64,000 nt of DNA from JAXGMV01 sp040768445 (lineage in GTDB: Bacteria; Chloroflexota; Anaerolineae; Anaerolineales; Anaerolineaceae), in NCBI GenBank assembly GCA_040768445.1, contig JAXGMV010000001.1, forward strand, positions 2,170,001 through 2,234,000, given 5' to 3'. The notes below the pieces were generated by a model, which was not told the origin of the DNA, searched no databases, and saw only the letters and a program-made list of their open reading frames with translations. The position numbers and the translations under genes are program-made. Below are positions 1 through 8,946 of this stretch, piece after piece. The stretch's first letter is position 1, and each line of letters begins with the position of its first letter.

Positions 1-1
1 C

Positions 2-1807
2 TCCCTCGAGAGAGCAGAGCAGGGCAAAGATGGCGGAATTATTGGTTGGGGTCTGGCTGAAGGCGCCAGGATGTTGTTTCCCGATGGTCTGGACTGGTTC
101 ATCATTCTTGTCTTACTCGCCGCATTATTGTTTTATGTTTTCGATATTGGCAGACACCTGCTCAGGCTGCTAAGAGGACTGGATTCTCGCATATCAGCCA
201 TTCAGAATAAGTCACATCACGTGGATGCAATGAACGAAAATATTGCCATAGAAAGTGATTTAACTTTAGCAACTTCATCAGTTGGTGTGACTTCTGAGGC
301 AAAGGGCGCAAAGAAGTCCGGTAAAGCCAGCCATGATGTCTTCTCTGTCAAACGCCCCCATACACTGCCTGGTCTTGAGATTCTGCTGGATGAGATCACT
401 TATAAATTCAATGAAGAGAATATCCATAACACAGCCAGTCAAATAGAACAGGCGTTATTTGAGTTTGGCATTCCAGCAAGGGTAATTGGTTACCGGGTTG
501 GACCGACGATTACACAGTTTGCAGTGGAGCCTGGATATGTCGAAAAAACTGCTCCCGATGGATCAATTCAAAAACAGAAAATTAGAGTCTCCCAAATACA
601 AAGCCTTCAAAGAGATCTTGCATTGGCTTTATCGGCGGAGAGAATGCGAATTGAAGCCCCGGTTCCTGGTCAGTCATTTGTAGGTATTGAGGTGCCCAAT
701 ATACAGGGTGAACTTGTTCGGTTGAAGCCGCTGCTGCAGTCACAGGCATTTCAAAAGGCCGGCACACCTCTATCTATCGCTATTGGCAAAGATGTCTCGG
801 GTCAAGCTGTTATTGCTGACCTTAGCCGCATGCCGCATCTCTTGATTGCCGGTACCACCGGCTCTGGAAAATCTGTGGCGATCGCTTCGATCACATTTTG
901 CCTGGCGATGAACAATCAACCGAAAGACCTTCGCCTGATCATGCTTGATCCAAAAATGGTGGAACTGATAAGATTTAATGGTCTGCCGCACATTTTGGGA
1001 AAAGTGGAAACCAATCCTGAAAGGATTATCGGCGTTCTACGTTGGGCATTATCTGAAATGGATCGGCGCTACCGTTTGCTTGAGCAGGCAAAAACGCGTG
1101 ATATTGATACTTACAATCGAAAGATTAGCCGGCAGAACGGCGAAAAGCTGCCCAAAATTGTCATCCTGATAGACGAACTTGCAGACCTGATGATGTCTGC
1201 TCCAGATCAGACGGAGCACAGTATCGTCCGCCTTGCACAAATGGCGCGGGCAACGGGCATTCACCTTGTTATTGCTACCCAACGTCCAAGCACAGACGTA
1301 ATAACTGGCTTGATAAAAGCCAATTTTCCCGCCAGAATATCGTTTTCTGTTGCCTCCTCAGTTGATTCGCGAGTTATTTTGGATACCAATGGCGCTGAAA
1401 CGTTGTTAGGGCGCGGCGACATGCTGTTTCTTCCCCCTGAAGCGAGCAGTCCCATTCGAACGCAAGGCGTCATGGTATCTGACCAGGAGATTGAAAACCT
1501 GATTAACTTCTGGCGAGAGACAGCTCTCTCAGATATCGTTCCTCCTCCATGGGAGGGTTTGATCGAAGATGAGAAGGGTGGTACAGATTCACTTATGGAT
1601 CAAGCGATTTCGATCGTGCGCAAGTCCCAGCGGGCAAGCGCTTCATTGCTGCAGCGCAGGCTTAGAATTGGGTATCCTCGGGCGGCAAGATTAATTGATG
1701 AGTTAGAGGAAGAGGGGATCATTGGTCCTAATCTGGGTGGCGGTAAGGATAGAGATGTGCTTATTCCTCCAATAGAAGAAGACGAAGAGTCTTTTGAAGA
1801 TGAATAA
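2..1807 (+). CDS. ftsK: DNA translocase FtsK/SpoIIIE (5' end outside window)
   Basis: Membrane-anchored hexameric motor that pumps DNA through the division septum and helps resolve chromosome dimers. The frame is open from base 2, and the residues before the first ATG (position 71) read like the last membrane-domain loop of FtsK (GIIGWGLAEGAR), so the gene is cut by the window edge and 71 is not the true start. Counting from that ATG there is one membrane segment (about 9-25), a linker, then the RecA-like motor with Walker A GTTGSGKS at 261-268 and Walker B ILIDE ending at D368/E369. A winged-helix gamma domain (about 505-575) should read the DNA polarity signals. The acidic tail is short. 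No terminator is visible before the next gene, 68 bases downstream. Family assignment is certain. Confidence 0.95.
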   Translation, partial: SLERAEQGKDGGIIGWGLAEGARMLFPDGLDWFIILVLLAALLFYVFDIGRHLLRLLRGLDSRISAIQNKSHHVDAMNENIAIESDLTLATSSVGVTSEAKGAKKSGKASHDVFSVKRPHTLPGLEILLDEITYKFNEENIHNTASQIEQALFEFGIPARVIGYRVGPTITQFAVEPGYVEKTAPDGSIQKQKIRVSQIQSLQRDLALALSAERMRIEAPVPGQSFVGIEVPNIQGELVRLKPLLQSQAFQKAGTPLSIAIGKDVSGQAVIADLSRMPHLLIAGTTGSGKSVAIASITFCLAMNNQPKDLRLIMLDPKMVELIRFNGLPHILGKVETNPERIIGVLRWALSEMDRRYRLLEQAKTRDIDTYNRKISRQNGEKLPKIVILIDELADLMMSAPDQTEHSIVRLAQMARATGIHLVIATQRPSTDVITGLIKANFPARISFSVASSVDSRVILDTNGAETLLGRGDMLFLPPEASSPIRTQGVMVSDQEIENLINFWRETALSDIVPPPWEGLIEDEKGGTDSLMDQAISIVRKSQRASASLLQRRLRIGYPRAARLIDELEEEGIIGPNLGGGKDRDVLIPPIEEDEESFEDE

Positions 1808-1875
1808 ACTGAATGCTATTTCAAGAGACTTGAAGTGAAAATTTGCGAGTATAATGGCGTGAATCGGAGTGATGA

Positions 1876-2505
1876 GTGGAAGAAGCCTTGAAAGAAGAAC
1901 AACCTAAGACTTTTACAGATTACCTGAGGAAAGTCTTCAAGCATATCCTTGACCCGGTAGCAGGGTGGCTGGTTAAGATTGGACTACATCCCAATGTTGT
2001 TACTGTCATTGGATTGATTGGTCATTTCGCTGCTGCAGTGTTAATCGTTTTTGGCAGGGTGCCCCTGGGTGGATTGGTTACGTTGATCATGGCTCCAATA
2101 GACGCCGTTGACGGCACCATGGCGCGTATTAGGGGTGAGCCAACTGCATTTGGCGCATTTGTGGATTCAGTAACAGATCGTTACTCTGAAATCCTGTTGT
2201 TTGGCAGCCTTTTGATTTATTTCGGTATACAGGAAAACTTTACAGGCGTCATCCTTGCGTTTTTAGCAGTAACAGGATCAATGATGGTTTCTTATGCCCG
2301 AACCAAAGCCGAATCACTTGGTTTTGATTCGAAAATCGGGCTGCTCTCAAGGGTTGAGCGTTATCTCATCTTAATTCCATGTTTAATATTTAATATTCCA
2401 ATTGTTGCGTTATGGGTATTGGCGATTTTCACGCATATCACAGCTCTGCAAAGGGTGTTTTATGTGCGGAAAAAATTCTACGACCGAATGAATAAAGGTA
2501 AATAA
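1876..2505 (+). CDS. CDP-alcohol phosphatidyltransferase family protein
   Basis: Integral membrane enzyme that transfers a phosphatidyl group from a CDP-lipid to an alcohol in phospholipid synthesis. The full family signature is present: D76, D79-G80, A83-R84, G93, D97 and D101, in the pattern DxxDGxxARx8GxxxDxxxD. About six hydrophobic segments follow. The 209-residue length is usual. The start is GTG at 1876, preceded by a GGAG-like site (1866-1869); no ATG is available in frame nearby. The acceptor alcohol (glycerol 3-phosphate, inositol phosphate or other) cannot be read from the sequence. The short gap after ftsK and 31 bases before lgt suggests one transcript. Confidence 0.88.
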   Translation: MEEALKEEQPKTFTDYLRKVFKHILDPVAGWLVKIGLHPNVVTVIGLIGHFAAAVLIVFGRVPLGGLVTLIMAPIDAVDGTMARIRGEPTAFGAFVDSVTDRYSEILLFGSLLIYFGIQENFTGVILAFLAVTGSMMVSYARTKAESLGFDSKIGLLSRVERYLILIPCLIFNIPIVALWVLAIFTHITALQRVFYVRKKFYDRMNKGK

Positions 2506-2536
2506 TTCGTTAGTTCTGAAAGGTTAAAGAGATTTT

Positions 2537-3394
2537 ATGCGAGAAGGTATACAGATTGGCCCATTAGTCATTCATTATTACGGTGTAATAATCATGCTCG
2601 GCGCGATATTTGCCGCTTGGCTGTCAACAGTTGAGGCAAAAAGACGCGGTGAAGACCCGGAAATAATATGGGATGTGCTGCCATGGCTGTTAATCGTCGG
2701 TATTATTGGTGCACGTATCTGGCATATACTGACACCACCTGCCTCTATGGTCGAGCAGGGTATAACAACCAAATACTACCTGACACATCCACTTGATATG
2801 CTGGCTATTTGGCGAGGTGGACTGGGAATCCCCGGTGGCGTTATGGGTGGCGTTTTGGCTTTATGGATTTATACAAGGAAGAAAGGGCTCAATTTATTAG
2901 TTTGGCTTGACATTATTGCACCTGGTCTTGCTGCCTCGCAGGCTATTGGCCGCTGGGGCAATTATGTAAACCAGGAGGTGTACGGCGCCCCCACAAATTT
3001 GCCCTGGAAAATATTCATCGAGCCAGGCTACCGTCTACCTGAGTATGCCGATCAAGCGTATTATCATCCTCTTTTCCTGTATGAGTCTCTGTGGAATATG
3101 TTTACGATGGTGCTGCTGTTATGGGTAGCACGCAAATTTATAACAAGTCTTAAACCAGGTTATATATTCCAATTTTATCTTATTCTTTATCCGCTCGCAC
3201 GTTTCTTCCTGGAATTCTTGAGGCTTGACCCATCAAAAGTGGCTTCAATTAATGCCAACCAAACATTGATGGCCGTTATCGCCCTGGCGAGTGCTGGTCT
3301 GCTCGTTTATAGAGAATTTTTTGTCAAACGACAGATTGATTTTACTGAGAATGAGATTTCTTCTGACGAAGGTGACTTAGTGTCTGAAGAATAG
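2537..3394 (+). CDS. lgt: Prolipoprotein diacylglyceryl transferase
   Basis: Transfers diacylglycerol from phosphatidylglycerol to the lipobox cysteine of prolipoproteins at the membrane, the first step of lipoprotein maturation. The Lgt signature is visible as GRWGNYVNQEVYG at 138-150; R139 lies where E. coli has the essential R143. The later PLFLYESLWN segment and about seven membrane segments also fit. At 285 residues the length is normal, with an acidic C-terminal tail. It follows the phosphatidyltransferase by 31 bases. A strong hairpin with a T-run ends the unit at 3420-3453. Confidence 0.95.
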   Translation: MREGIQIGPLVIHYYGVIIMLGAIFAAWLSTVEAKRRGEDPEIIWDVLPWLLIVGIIGARIWHILTPPASMVEQGITTKYYLTHPLDMLAIWRGGLGIPGGVMGGVLALWIYTRKKGLNLLVWLDIIAPGLAASQAIGRWGNYVNQEVYGAPTNLPWKIFIEPGYRLPEYADQAYYHPLFLYESLWNMFTMVLLLWVARKFITSLKPGYIFQFYLILYPLARFFLEFLRLDPSKVASINANQTLMAVIALASAGLLVYREFFVKRQIDFTENEISSDEGDLVSEE

Positions 3395-3419
3395 CATTAG
3401 TACCGTTTGCTTAATTTAG

Positions 3420-3453
3420 AATCCATCAGTATCGGTACTGGTGGATTTTGTTT
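3420..3453 (+). terminator. Rho-independent terminator after lgt
   Basis: Arms 3420-3431 and 3436-3447 pair over 12 bases with one G.T wobble around a TCGG tetraloop, followed by TTGTTT. It sits between lgt and the convergent HNH gene, whose stop codon lies at its right edge, so it may serve both. Confidence 0.85.
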
Positions 3454-3955
3454 ACCAACCTGATAAAAATGGCTCCCATTCTGAATATTGTTTCAAATAA
3501 TTTTGGTGCATATAATATGCTGAAGAAGGGGGTTCGTATGGGCGGCAAAGCAGCGTCATTTTGGCTTCATTCAAAGTCCGACCACCTTTTTGGTGATTGC
3601 ATCTGGCACACGCAGTAACTACATTTGCCCAACTTTTTTGCCCGCCCATGTGGCGAGGGACAACGTGATCAATCGTCAACTGGCGGTTTGAGTTTCCACA
3701 ATACTGGCATGTGTAATTATCCCTGCGGAAAACCTCTTCTCGTGTCAACTTGAGATGAGGACGCGGTCTGTGTACCATATAGTTGAGGCGAATAATTGAT
3801 GGTATTGGGTATTCATTGTTGATGCCCCGGACAAACCCGCGCCCGTTAAGAACCAATGTCGCTTTCATGTTAATCATCAATCCAAGCGCTCTTCTCAGAT
3901 TACAGACATTGATTGGTTCATAATTTGCGTTAAGCAGAAGTACATGATGGTTCAT
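3452..3955 (-). CDS. HNH endonuclease family protein
   Basis: Small HNH-fold protein of 167 residues. The C-terminal half has a Cys-x2-Cys pair (CQYC), the nuclease core IDHVVPRHMGG with the metal-binding DH, and a second Cys-x2-Cys pair (CARC), so a zinc-stabilised HNH domain is clear. The N-terminal part (MNHHVLLLNANYEP) is typical of a widespread chromosomal family in Chloroflexota and cyanobacteria whose role is not established. It is not part of an obvious restriction or phage cluster. The ATG at 3955 follows AGCAGG. It is transcribed away from the epimerase gene. Confidence 0.85.
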   Translation of the reverse strand: MNHHVLLLNANYEPINVCNLRRALGLMINMKATLVLNGRGFVRGINNEYPIPSIIRLNYMVHRPRPHLKLTREEVFRRDNYTCQYCGNSNRQLTIDHVVPRHMGGQKSWANVVTACARCNHQKGGRTLNEAKMTLLCRPYEPPSSAYYMHQNYLKQYSEWEPFLSGW

Positions 3956-4036
3956 ATTTACCTGCTAAAAAAAATTATAGCATTTTCTATTAAAGGTACA
4001 ATTAGCAGGATAATATTTGTTAATTTGGAGGAAAGA

Positions 4037-4948
4037 ATGCGCGTAGCCATTGCTGGTGGAACTGGTTTGATTGGAAGTGCCTTGACAAAACGTCTGGTTG
4101 AAAGTGGTCATCAGGTGATTATCCTCACACGCAGCAAAGTAGTGGATTCTGCTGCGAATATCACTTATTTGCAATGGGATGGAAAGTCAGCAGGCGAATT
4201 AGCTCAGCAACTGGAAGGCATTGACGCCATCGTTAACCTGGCAGGCGCATCCATCGGAGGAGGTCTGTGGACAGCTAAGCGCAAAGTCATTTTACGAGAG
4301 AGCCGTTTACAGCCAGGAAAAGCACTCACCGATGCTGTATCTCAAATGGTAACAAAACCACAGGTCTTTATTCAGGTCTCAGGTATCGGCATTTACGGTG
4401 ACACTGGTGAGACGGCAGTCAAAGAAAACACTCCTGCTGGCTCTGATTTTCTGGCAAAGCTAGCAGTTGAGTGGGAGAATTCCACCAGGGCAGTGGAATC
4501 TTTCGGTGTTCGACGAGTGATCATCCGACCCGGTATTGTGCTCGCCAGTCAAGGTGGCATTCTAAATCTCATCAGTCTACCGTTCAAGCTGTTCGTGGGC
4601 GGGCCAATAGGCAGCGGCAAGCAGTGGTGGCCCTGGATTCATATAGATGACCTGGCACAGGCTGTTCTGCATTTAATTGTTCATAAAGGCGCACATGGTG
4701 CTTTCAACCTGGTGTCTGAAAAACCTGCAAGGATGGATAGTTTTGGAAGAAGCCTGGGGAAAGCGATAAAACGACCTTACTGGTTCCCAACACCTGCTTT
4801 CTTGCTGCGTACTGTGCTTGGAGAGATGAGCATCCTGGTGCTGGCAGGCCAAAAAGCTGTACCAGACAAACTGAAAGAAACCGGCTTCAAATTTCAATAC
4901 CCTGACATTGCCAGTGCCCTTGAACAGATCTACAGCCATAACAGGTGA
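4037..4948 (+). CDS. TIGR01777 family NAD(P)-dependent epimerase/oxidoreductase
   Basis: Short-chain dehydrogenase-like protein of the YfcH/SDR39U1 family; substrate unknown. The N-terminal nucleotide-binding motif GGTGLIGSAL starts at residue 7. The family stretches IGIYGDTGE, GGGLWTAKRK and the C-terminal region with WPWIHIDDLA are present. The start at 4037 is chosen because TTGGAGGAAAG stands just upstream; the frame stays open for 31 more codons without support. 303 residues is the usual length. It is divergent from the HNH gene. Confidence 0.88.
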   Translation: MRVAIAGGTGLIGSALTKRLVESGHQVIILTRSKVVDSAANITYLQWDGKSAGELAQQLEGIDAIVNLAGASIGGGLWTAKRKVILRESRLQPGKALTDAVSQMVTKPQVFIQVSGIGIYGDTGETAVKENTPAGSDFLAKLAVEWENSTRAVESFGVRRVIIRPGIVLASQGGILNLISLPFKLFVGGPIGSGKQWWPWIHIDDLAQAVLHLIVHKGAHGAFNLVSEKPARMDSFGRSLGKAIKRPYWFPTPAFLLRTVLGEMSILVLAGQKAVPDKLKETGFKFQYPDIASALEQIYSHNR

Positions 4949-5027
4949 TCACCCTGTTTAGTATTGACTGACACAGGTGTTGATATGATACACCTTTATA
5001 ATGCCCCAAGAATTTACGGAGGATACC

Positions 5028-6236
5028 ATGAACTTCGATGAACAAGTCTCATATTTGATGCAAGGTACCGAATATGGAGATACCGCACTTGCCAATGCAA
5101 TGGCGGTGGAGCTGAAAGAACGCTTAATCGAGGTGGAGAAAGATGGACGTCCGTTAAGGGTCTATTGTGGTTATGATCCGAGAAAAGCTGACTTGCATCT
5201 TGGGCATACAGTTACAATGCGAAAATTGCGGCAGTTCCAGGAGTTGGGTCATGAAGTCACTTTCTTGATTGGTAACTATACCTCTCTTATTGGAGATCCA
5301 TCAGATAAGGATATATTGCGACCACAACTGACATCCACTGAAGTTGAGGAAAACGCCAGAACTTATGCAGAACAAGCATTCAGAATATTGGACCCGGCGA
5401 AAACAGCAGTCCGATATAATGCCGAGTGGTTGAGCGGATTGAATTTTGCTGAGCTGATTAAACTGGCATCAAACTTTACCATCCAGCAATTTCTAACGCG
5501 GGAAAACTTTAAATTACGCTGGGAAAAGGGTGATGCTGTTTATTTGCACGAAACTTTTTATGCCATTATGCAAGGTTACGATGCGTACGCATTGAAGGCA
5601 GATGTACAGGTTGGCGGCACCGATCAACTATTCAATATCTTGACTGCTGCAAGAAAGTTGATGACATATTATGGAGAAAAGCCCAATATCGGCATCATCC
5701 TTGGTATTTTGCCTGGAACCGATGGCGTGATCCGGATGAGTAAATCGCTGAGGAACCATATTCCTCTTAACAGCAACCCGGAAGATATGTATGGCAAGGT
5801 GATGAGCATCCCGGATTTTGCCATGCCTGATTACTTCAAGTTGGTAACCCGGTTTACACCACATGAGATTGATAAGATCAATGGCGAGCTTCAAGCAGAG
5901 ACTATTCACCCAAGAGATGCTAAAATGATCCTTGCCAAAGAAGTAGTTGGCTGCTTTTATGGTGATGAGAACGCAGATGCTGCCCAGGAGGCTTTTATCA
6001 GGTTGTTCCAGCAAAAAGAAAAACCGATAGACATACCGGAATATCTGCTAACTGGTGATGAAACAATCCTTGATTTACTTATGAATGCCAACCTGGCGAA
6101 AAGTAAAAGTGAAGGACGGCGGTTGATCGAGCAGAAAGGTGTACGCCTGGACGATGTGATTATTGACGACCCAAGACAGATCGCTTCAGCTGGGGTTCTC
6201 CAGGTTGGAAAAAGACACTTTTTACGAATCAAATAA
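5028..6236 (+). CDS. tyrS: Tyrosine-tRNA ligase
   Basis: Charges tRNA-Tyr with tyrosine. Class I synthetase features: HLGH at 57-60, RMSKS at 236-240 in place of KMSKS, the tyrosine-pocket region YDPRKADLHLGHT, and a C-terminal S4 RNA-binding domain (about 335-400). The ATG at 5028 is preferred over the in-frame ATG at 5001 because GGAGGA (5018-5023) lies at the right distance. 402 residues is normal for the bacterial TyrS type. No T-box leader is visible upstream. A strong terminator separates it from the convergent FtsW fusion gene. Confidence 0.95.
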   Translation: MNFDEQVSYLMQGTEYGDTALANAMAVELKERLIEVEKDGRPLRVYCGYDPRKADLHLGHTVTMRKLRQFQELGHEVTFLIGNYTSLIGDPSDKDILRPQLTSTEVEENARTYAEQAFRILDPAKTAVRYNAEWLSGLNFAELIKLASNFTIQQFLTRENFKLRWEKGDAVYLHETFYAIMQGYDAYALKADVQVGGTDQLFNILTAARKLMTYYGEKPNIGIILGILPGTDGVIRMSKSLRNHIPLNSNPEDMYGKVMSIPDFAMPDYFKLVTRFTPHEIDKINGELQAETIHPRDAKMILAKEVVGCFYGDENADAAQEAFIRLFQQKEKPIDIPEYLLTGDETILDLLMNANLAKSKSEGRRLIEQKGVRLDDVIIDDPRQIASAGVLQVGKRHFLRIK

Positions 6237-6259
6237 TGCTTCTTCAGAAAAGAGAACAA

Positions 6260-6295
6260 ACAGGATCAATCCAAACGAATTGATCCTGTATTTTA
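6260..6295. terminator. Bidirectional terminator between tyrS and the FtsW/PBP gene
   Basis: Perfect 11-base inverted repeat, 6260-6270 with 6279-6289, loop of eight bases, then ATTTTAA. It lies between convergent genes and can serve either strand; the T-run favours tyrS. Confidence 0.8.
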
Positions 6296-6313
6296 AGCTA
6301 ATTGAAAAAAATA

Positions 6314-8944
6314 TTACTCAGCTTGTTTTAAAACTGCATTCATTAAACCATCACCAATGAGCCTGGCTGTATCAGGGCTGTCTTCTTCCAGCAGGACAAC
6401 CACAGCAAGCGGAGTGCCTTTCCAATCGGAGGTGGTTCCAGCGATATACCAGGTTACTGGCAGGCTGTCGGTAAAAGATAAGCCTGTAATTTCCCATACT
6501 GGCTTACCAGTAATTGATAGAAAATTTGCGGTTTCCCTTGCATTGTCAGTTTTTATAATTGCAGTGGAAGAACTGCGAGGGAAAATCACCCATCCCTGTG
6601 TTGTTGTTTTTACTGCTTGGGTAATGACAGGTGTTGGTTTTTTGCCATCCGCACTGATTGCTGCAGCAGCAATTACTACTTGCAGCGGTGTTACTTTTAT
6701 CTGATCAATTCCCAGTGCTGCTTTATCTGGTTCGTCCAAGAGTTGAATGATGTCAGGATCTGCCTGTAATAAAGGTAAACTGCTTGTACTGGTAGTAAAA
6801 CCAAGCGTATTATAGAGGGCAATCAATTCAGATGCGCTAAACTGCTTACTCAATTCCAGAACTGGGCCAGGGCAGCCATTGACCAGTGCACGTCCCCAAC
6901 TAATCTCTTCTGTAAATGGAGACGCACAAGTTAGAATTGAATTTCCAACTGCCGCAGTGAGCTGATCGGGGAGTGGGGGTAAACTATCCAGGTTATCTAT
7001 TGCGGCCAGCATAAAAACACTCTGTGCTGTACCAAGAGGATATTTTGATTGTGTGGCGCGATTGACAAGCGGTGCATCAACCTCATTGATCCACATCTGC
7101 CAGTTTGAATCTATCTGGTTTGGGTCAAAATAAGGGTGAGAGGCTAAAACCAACAGTTCTCCACTGGCTGCATTTAGCATTACCGCTGCTCCCTTATGCC
7201 CACGAAGTAAGTCATCAGCTTCATTTTGGAGCTCAAGATCAAGACTAAGCCGAATATCTAATCCGGGGGGAGGTGATCCATAGATCAAGTTGTTATACCA
7301 GATGGAGGATGATGTATTTCCTTTCAAGCCTCGCAGGTATGGATCAAGACTTGCTTCCAGCCCAGCCTGACCATAGGTAGGGCTTAAATATCCAACCGTC
7401 GCTCCAAGTGATGGGTAGGTGACAACTCGTGCGTATTTTCCCGGTGTACCGGTGGTAAGCGCAAGGGCCTGGTTATTGCGGTCTAATAACCAGCCACGTT
7501 TCACATATAGATTGTTGATAGCTCTTCTTGGATTGTCCGTTCGGTTTACCAGATTCTCTGACCGGACAATTGACCACCACCCGCTCAGCAGGGATAAGCC
7601 TGCCAGACCCGAGAGAAGCAGCAATGACACCAATATCAATGGCTGTTTATTGACCATTTTCGCAGGTTCAACTTCACCAATATTGCTGATTAACAGAAGG
7701 CAGACAATACTTATTGAACAGGTGAGCAAGGAAGAACCACCATATGACACAAAAGGTAAGGTTACACCTGTCAGGGGCAGCATACGCAAATTACCACCGA
7801 CAATCAGAATTAATTGAATGCCCAGAAATGCCGTGATTCCCGCAGCCAGGTAACGGTGATAGTTATTTACCGCATGTGAGGCAATCTTAAAACCGCGATG
7901 GATGAGGGTTGCAAAAAGGGTAATCAGTGCCAGTGAGCCGACCAGGCCTGTCTCTTCAGCTATCGCTGAGAACACGAAGTCAGATATGGCAACGGGCACA
8001 ACCACCGGGTTTCCAATACCAATACCCCGACCCAGTAATCCGCCGGATGCCACTGCGATCAGGGACTGTACAATTTGATAGGATTTTCCGCTTGGGTCGA
8101 GCCAGGGGTTTAACCAGGCTTCAACTCTAAATTTAATCACGTCAACAAACAAAACACCCAATATGCCGGCGCTAATTATGAGTATTGCACCAAATATCAG
8201 AACTTTTTTATCTTCAGTTGCGAGGTAGATCATCGTAAAATAGAGCAGTAAAAACACTGTCGTCGTGCCAAGGTCCCTCTGAGCAAATAAGATCGCCAAC
8301 GCTAATCCTGTAAGAATTAGTGTTGGTGCGATTAGTTTCATAAAATCTATTTTCAGCAGTACCCTGTCAGCGAGATATGCGGCAAGATAGACAATAAGCA
8401 ACAATTTAAGTGGTTCGGAAGGCTGCAGGTAGATACCGCAGCATCCCAACCATAATCTTGGACCTGCGCCGCCTGGATAGATACCAACAACAAAGGTCAG
8501 GGCGGTTACAATAAGACCGCAAATTAACCAGATGTATTTATACCGTCTGAGCCAAAGCAAAAAATTGGGTGTGCGAATGATGGTAATTATTGCCGCTGTG
8601 CCTACGATCAACCAAAGTGCCTGTTTAAAACCATATGATGGCAGCAACCTGAATATGGTTAATAAACCCCATCCTGTTAATAATCCAAAAACTGGTAATA
8701 AGTATGGGTCCCTATTTGGGAGGAATTTTTGTGATTGCCTGTGAAGAAAAGAGAAACACACTGCCCACACGATCACACCCGCCCAGTGTACAAAATTGAT
8801 AGTCAGATCCAGTCCACGCGAACGTACAACTGGCGCCAGACTCAAGATGAGCGCGTGAATAAGGATAAATATTAAGCCTGCATACAGCAGCCTGCCTTGT
8901 ATTTGATCCTCAACAGCCGGTGATGATGGAAAGAGTCTTTTCAC
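6314..8944 (-). CDS. SEDS glycosyltransferase (FtsW/RodA) fused to a degenerate PBP transpeptidase domain
   Basis: 876-residue membrane protein. Residues about 1-440 are a FtsW/RodA/SpoVE polymerase that would link lipid II into peptidoglycan: the QPSEPLKL stretch after the RLWLG loop, RDLGTT, and SDFVFSAIAEE near residue 325, whose Asp matches the catalytic D262 of E. coli RodA. After a new transmembrane segment (about 445-465) comes a class B penicillin-binding-like region (dimerisation part, then transpeptidase fold). There the SxxK site should be YPxGSxxK but reads YPLGTAQS near residue 637, so both Ser and Lys are missing. The KTG box reads ITGLS and no SxN is found. The polymerase half looks active, the transpeptidase half catalytically dead. 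It starts 2 bases after mtnP. Confidence 0.88.
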   Translation of the reverse strand: MKRLFPSSPAVEDQIQGRLLYAGLIFILIHALILSLAPVVRSRGLDLTINFVHWAGVIVWAVCFSFLHRQSQKFLPNRDPYLLPVFGLLTGWGLLTIFRLLPSYGFKQALWLIVGTAAIITIIRTPNFLLWLRRYKYIWLICGLIVTALTFVVGIYPGGAGPRLWLGCCGIYLQPSEPLKLLLIVYLAAYLADRVLLKIDFMKLIAPTLILTGLALAILFAQRDLGTTTVFLLLYFTMIYLATEDKKVLIFGAILIISAGILGVLFVDVIKFRVEAWLNPWLDPSGKSYQIVQSLIAVASGGLLGRGIGIGNPVVVPVAISDFVFSAIAEETGLVGSLALITLFATLIHRGFKIASHAVNNYHRYLAAGITAFLGIQLILIVGGNLRMLPLTGVTLPFVSYGGSSLLTCSISIVCLLLISNIGEVEPAKMVNKQPLILVSLLLLSGLAGLSLLSGWWSIVRSENLVNRTDNPRRAINNLYVKRGWLLDRNNQALALTTGTPGKYARVVTYPSLGATVGYLSPTYGQAGLEASLDPYLRGLKGNTSSSIWYNNLIYGSPPPGLDIRLSLDLELQNEADDLLRGHKGAAVMLNAASGELLVLASHPYFDPNQIDSNWQMWINEVDAPLVNRATQSKYPLGTAQSVFMLAAIDNLDSLPPLPDQLTAAVGNSILTCASPFTEEISWGRALVNGCPGPVLELSKQFSASELIALYNTLGFTTSTSSLPLLQADPDIIQLLDEPDKAALGIDQIKVTPLQVVIAAAAISADGKKPTPVITQAVKTTTQGWVIFPRSSSTAIIKTDNARETANFLSITGKPVWEITGLSFTDSLPVTWYIAGTTSDWKGTPLAVVVLLEEDSPDTARLIGDGLMNAVLKQAE

Positions 8945-8946
8945 AA

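Noticed and set aside
5628..6014. 128-codon open frame on the minus strand inside tyrS.
   Set aside because: Antisense to a well-conserved gene, with no protein family resemblance.
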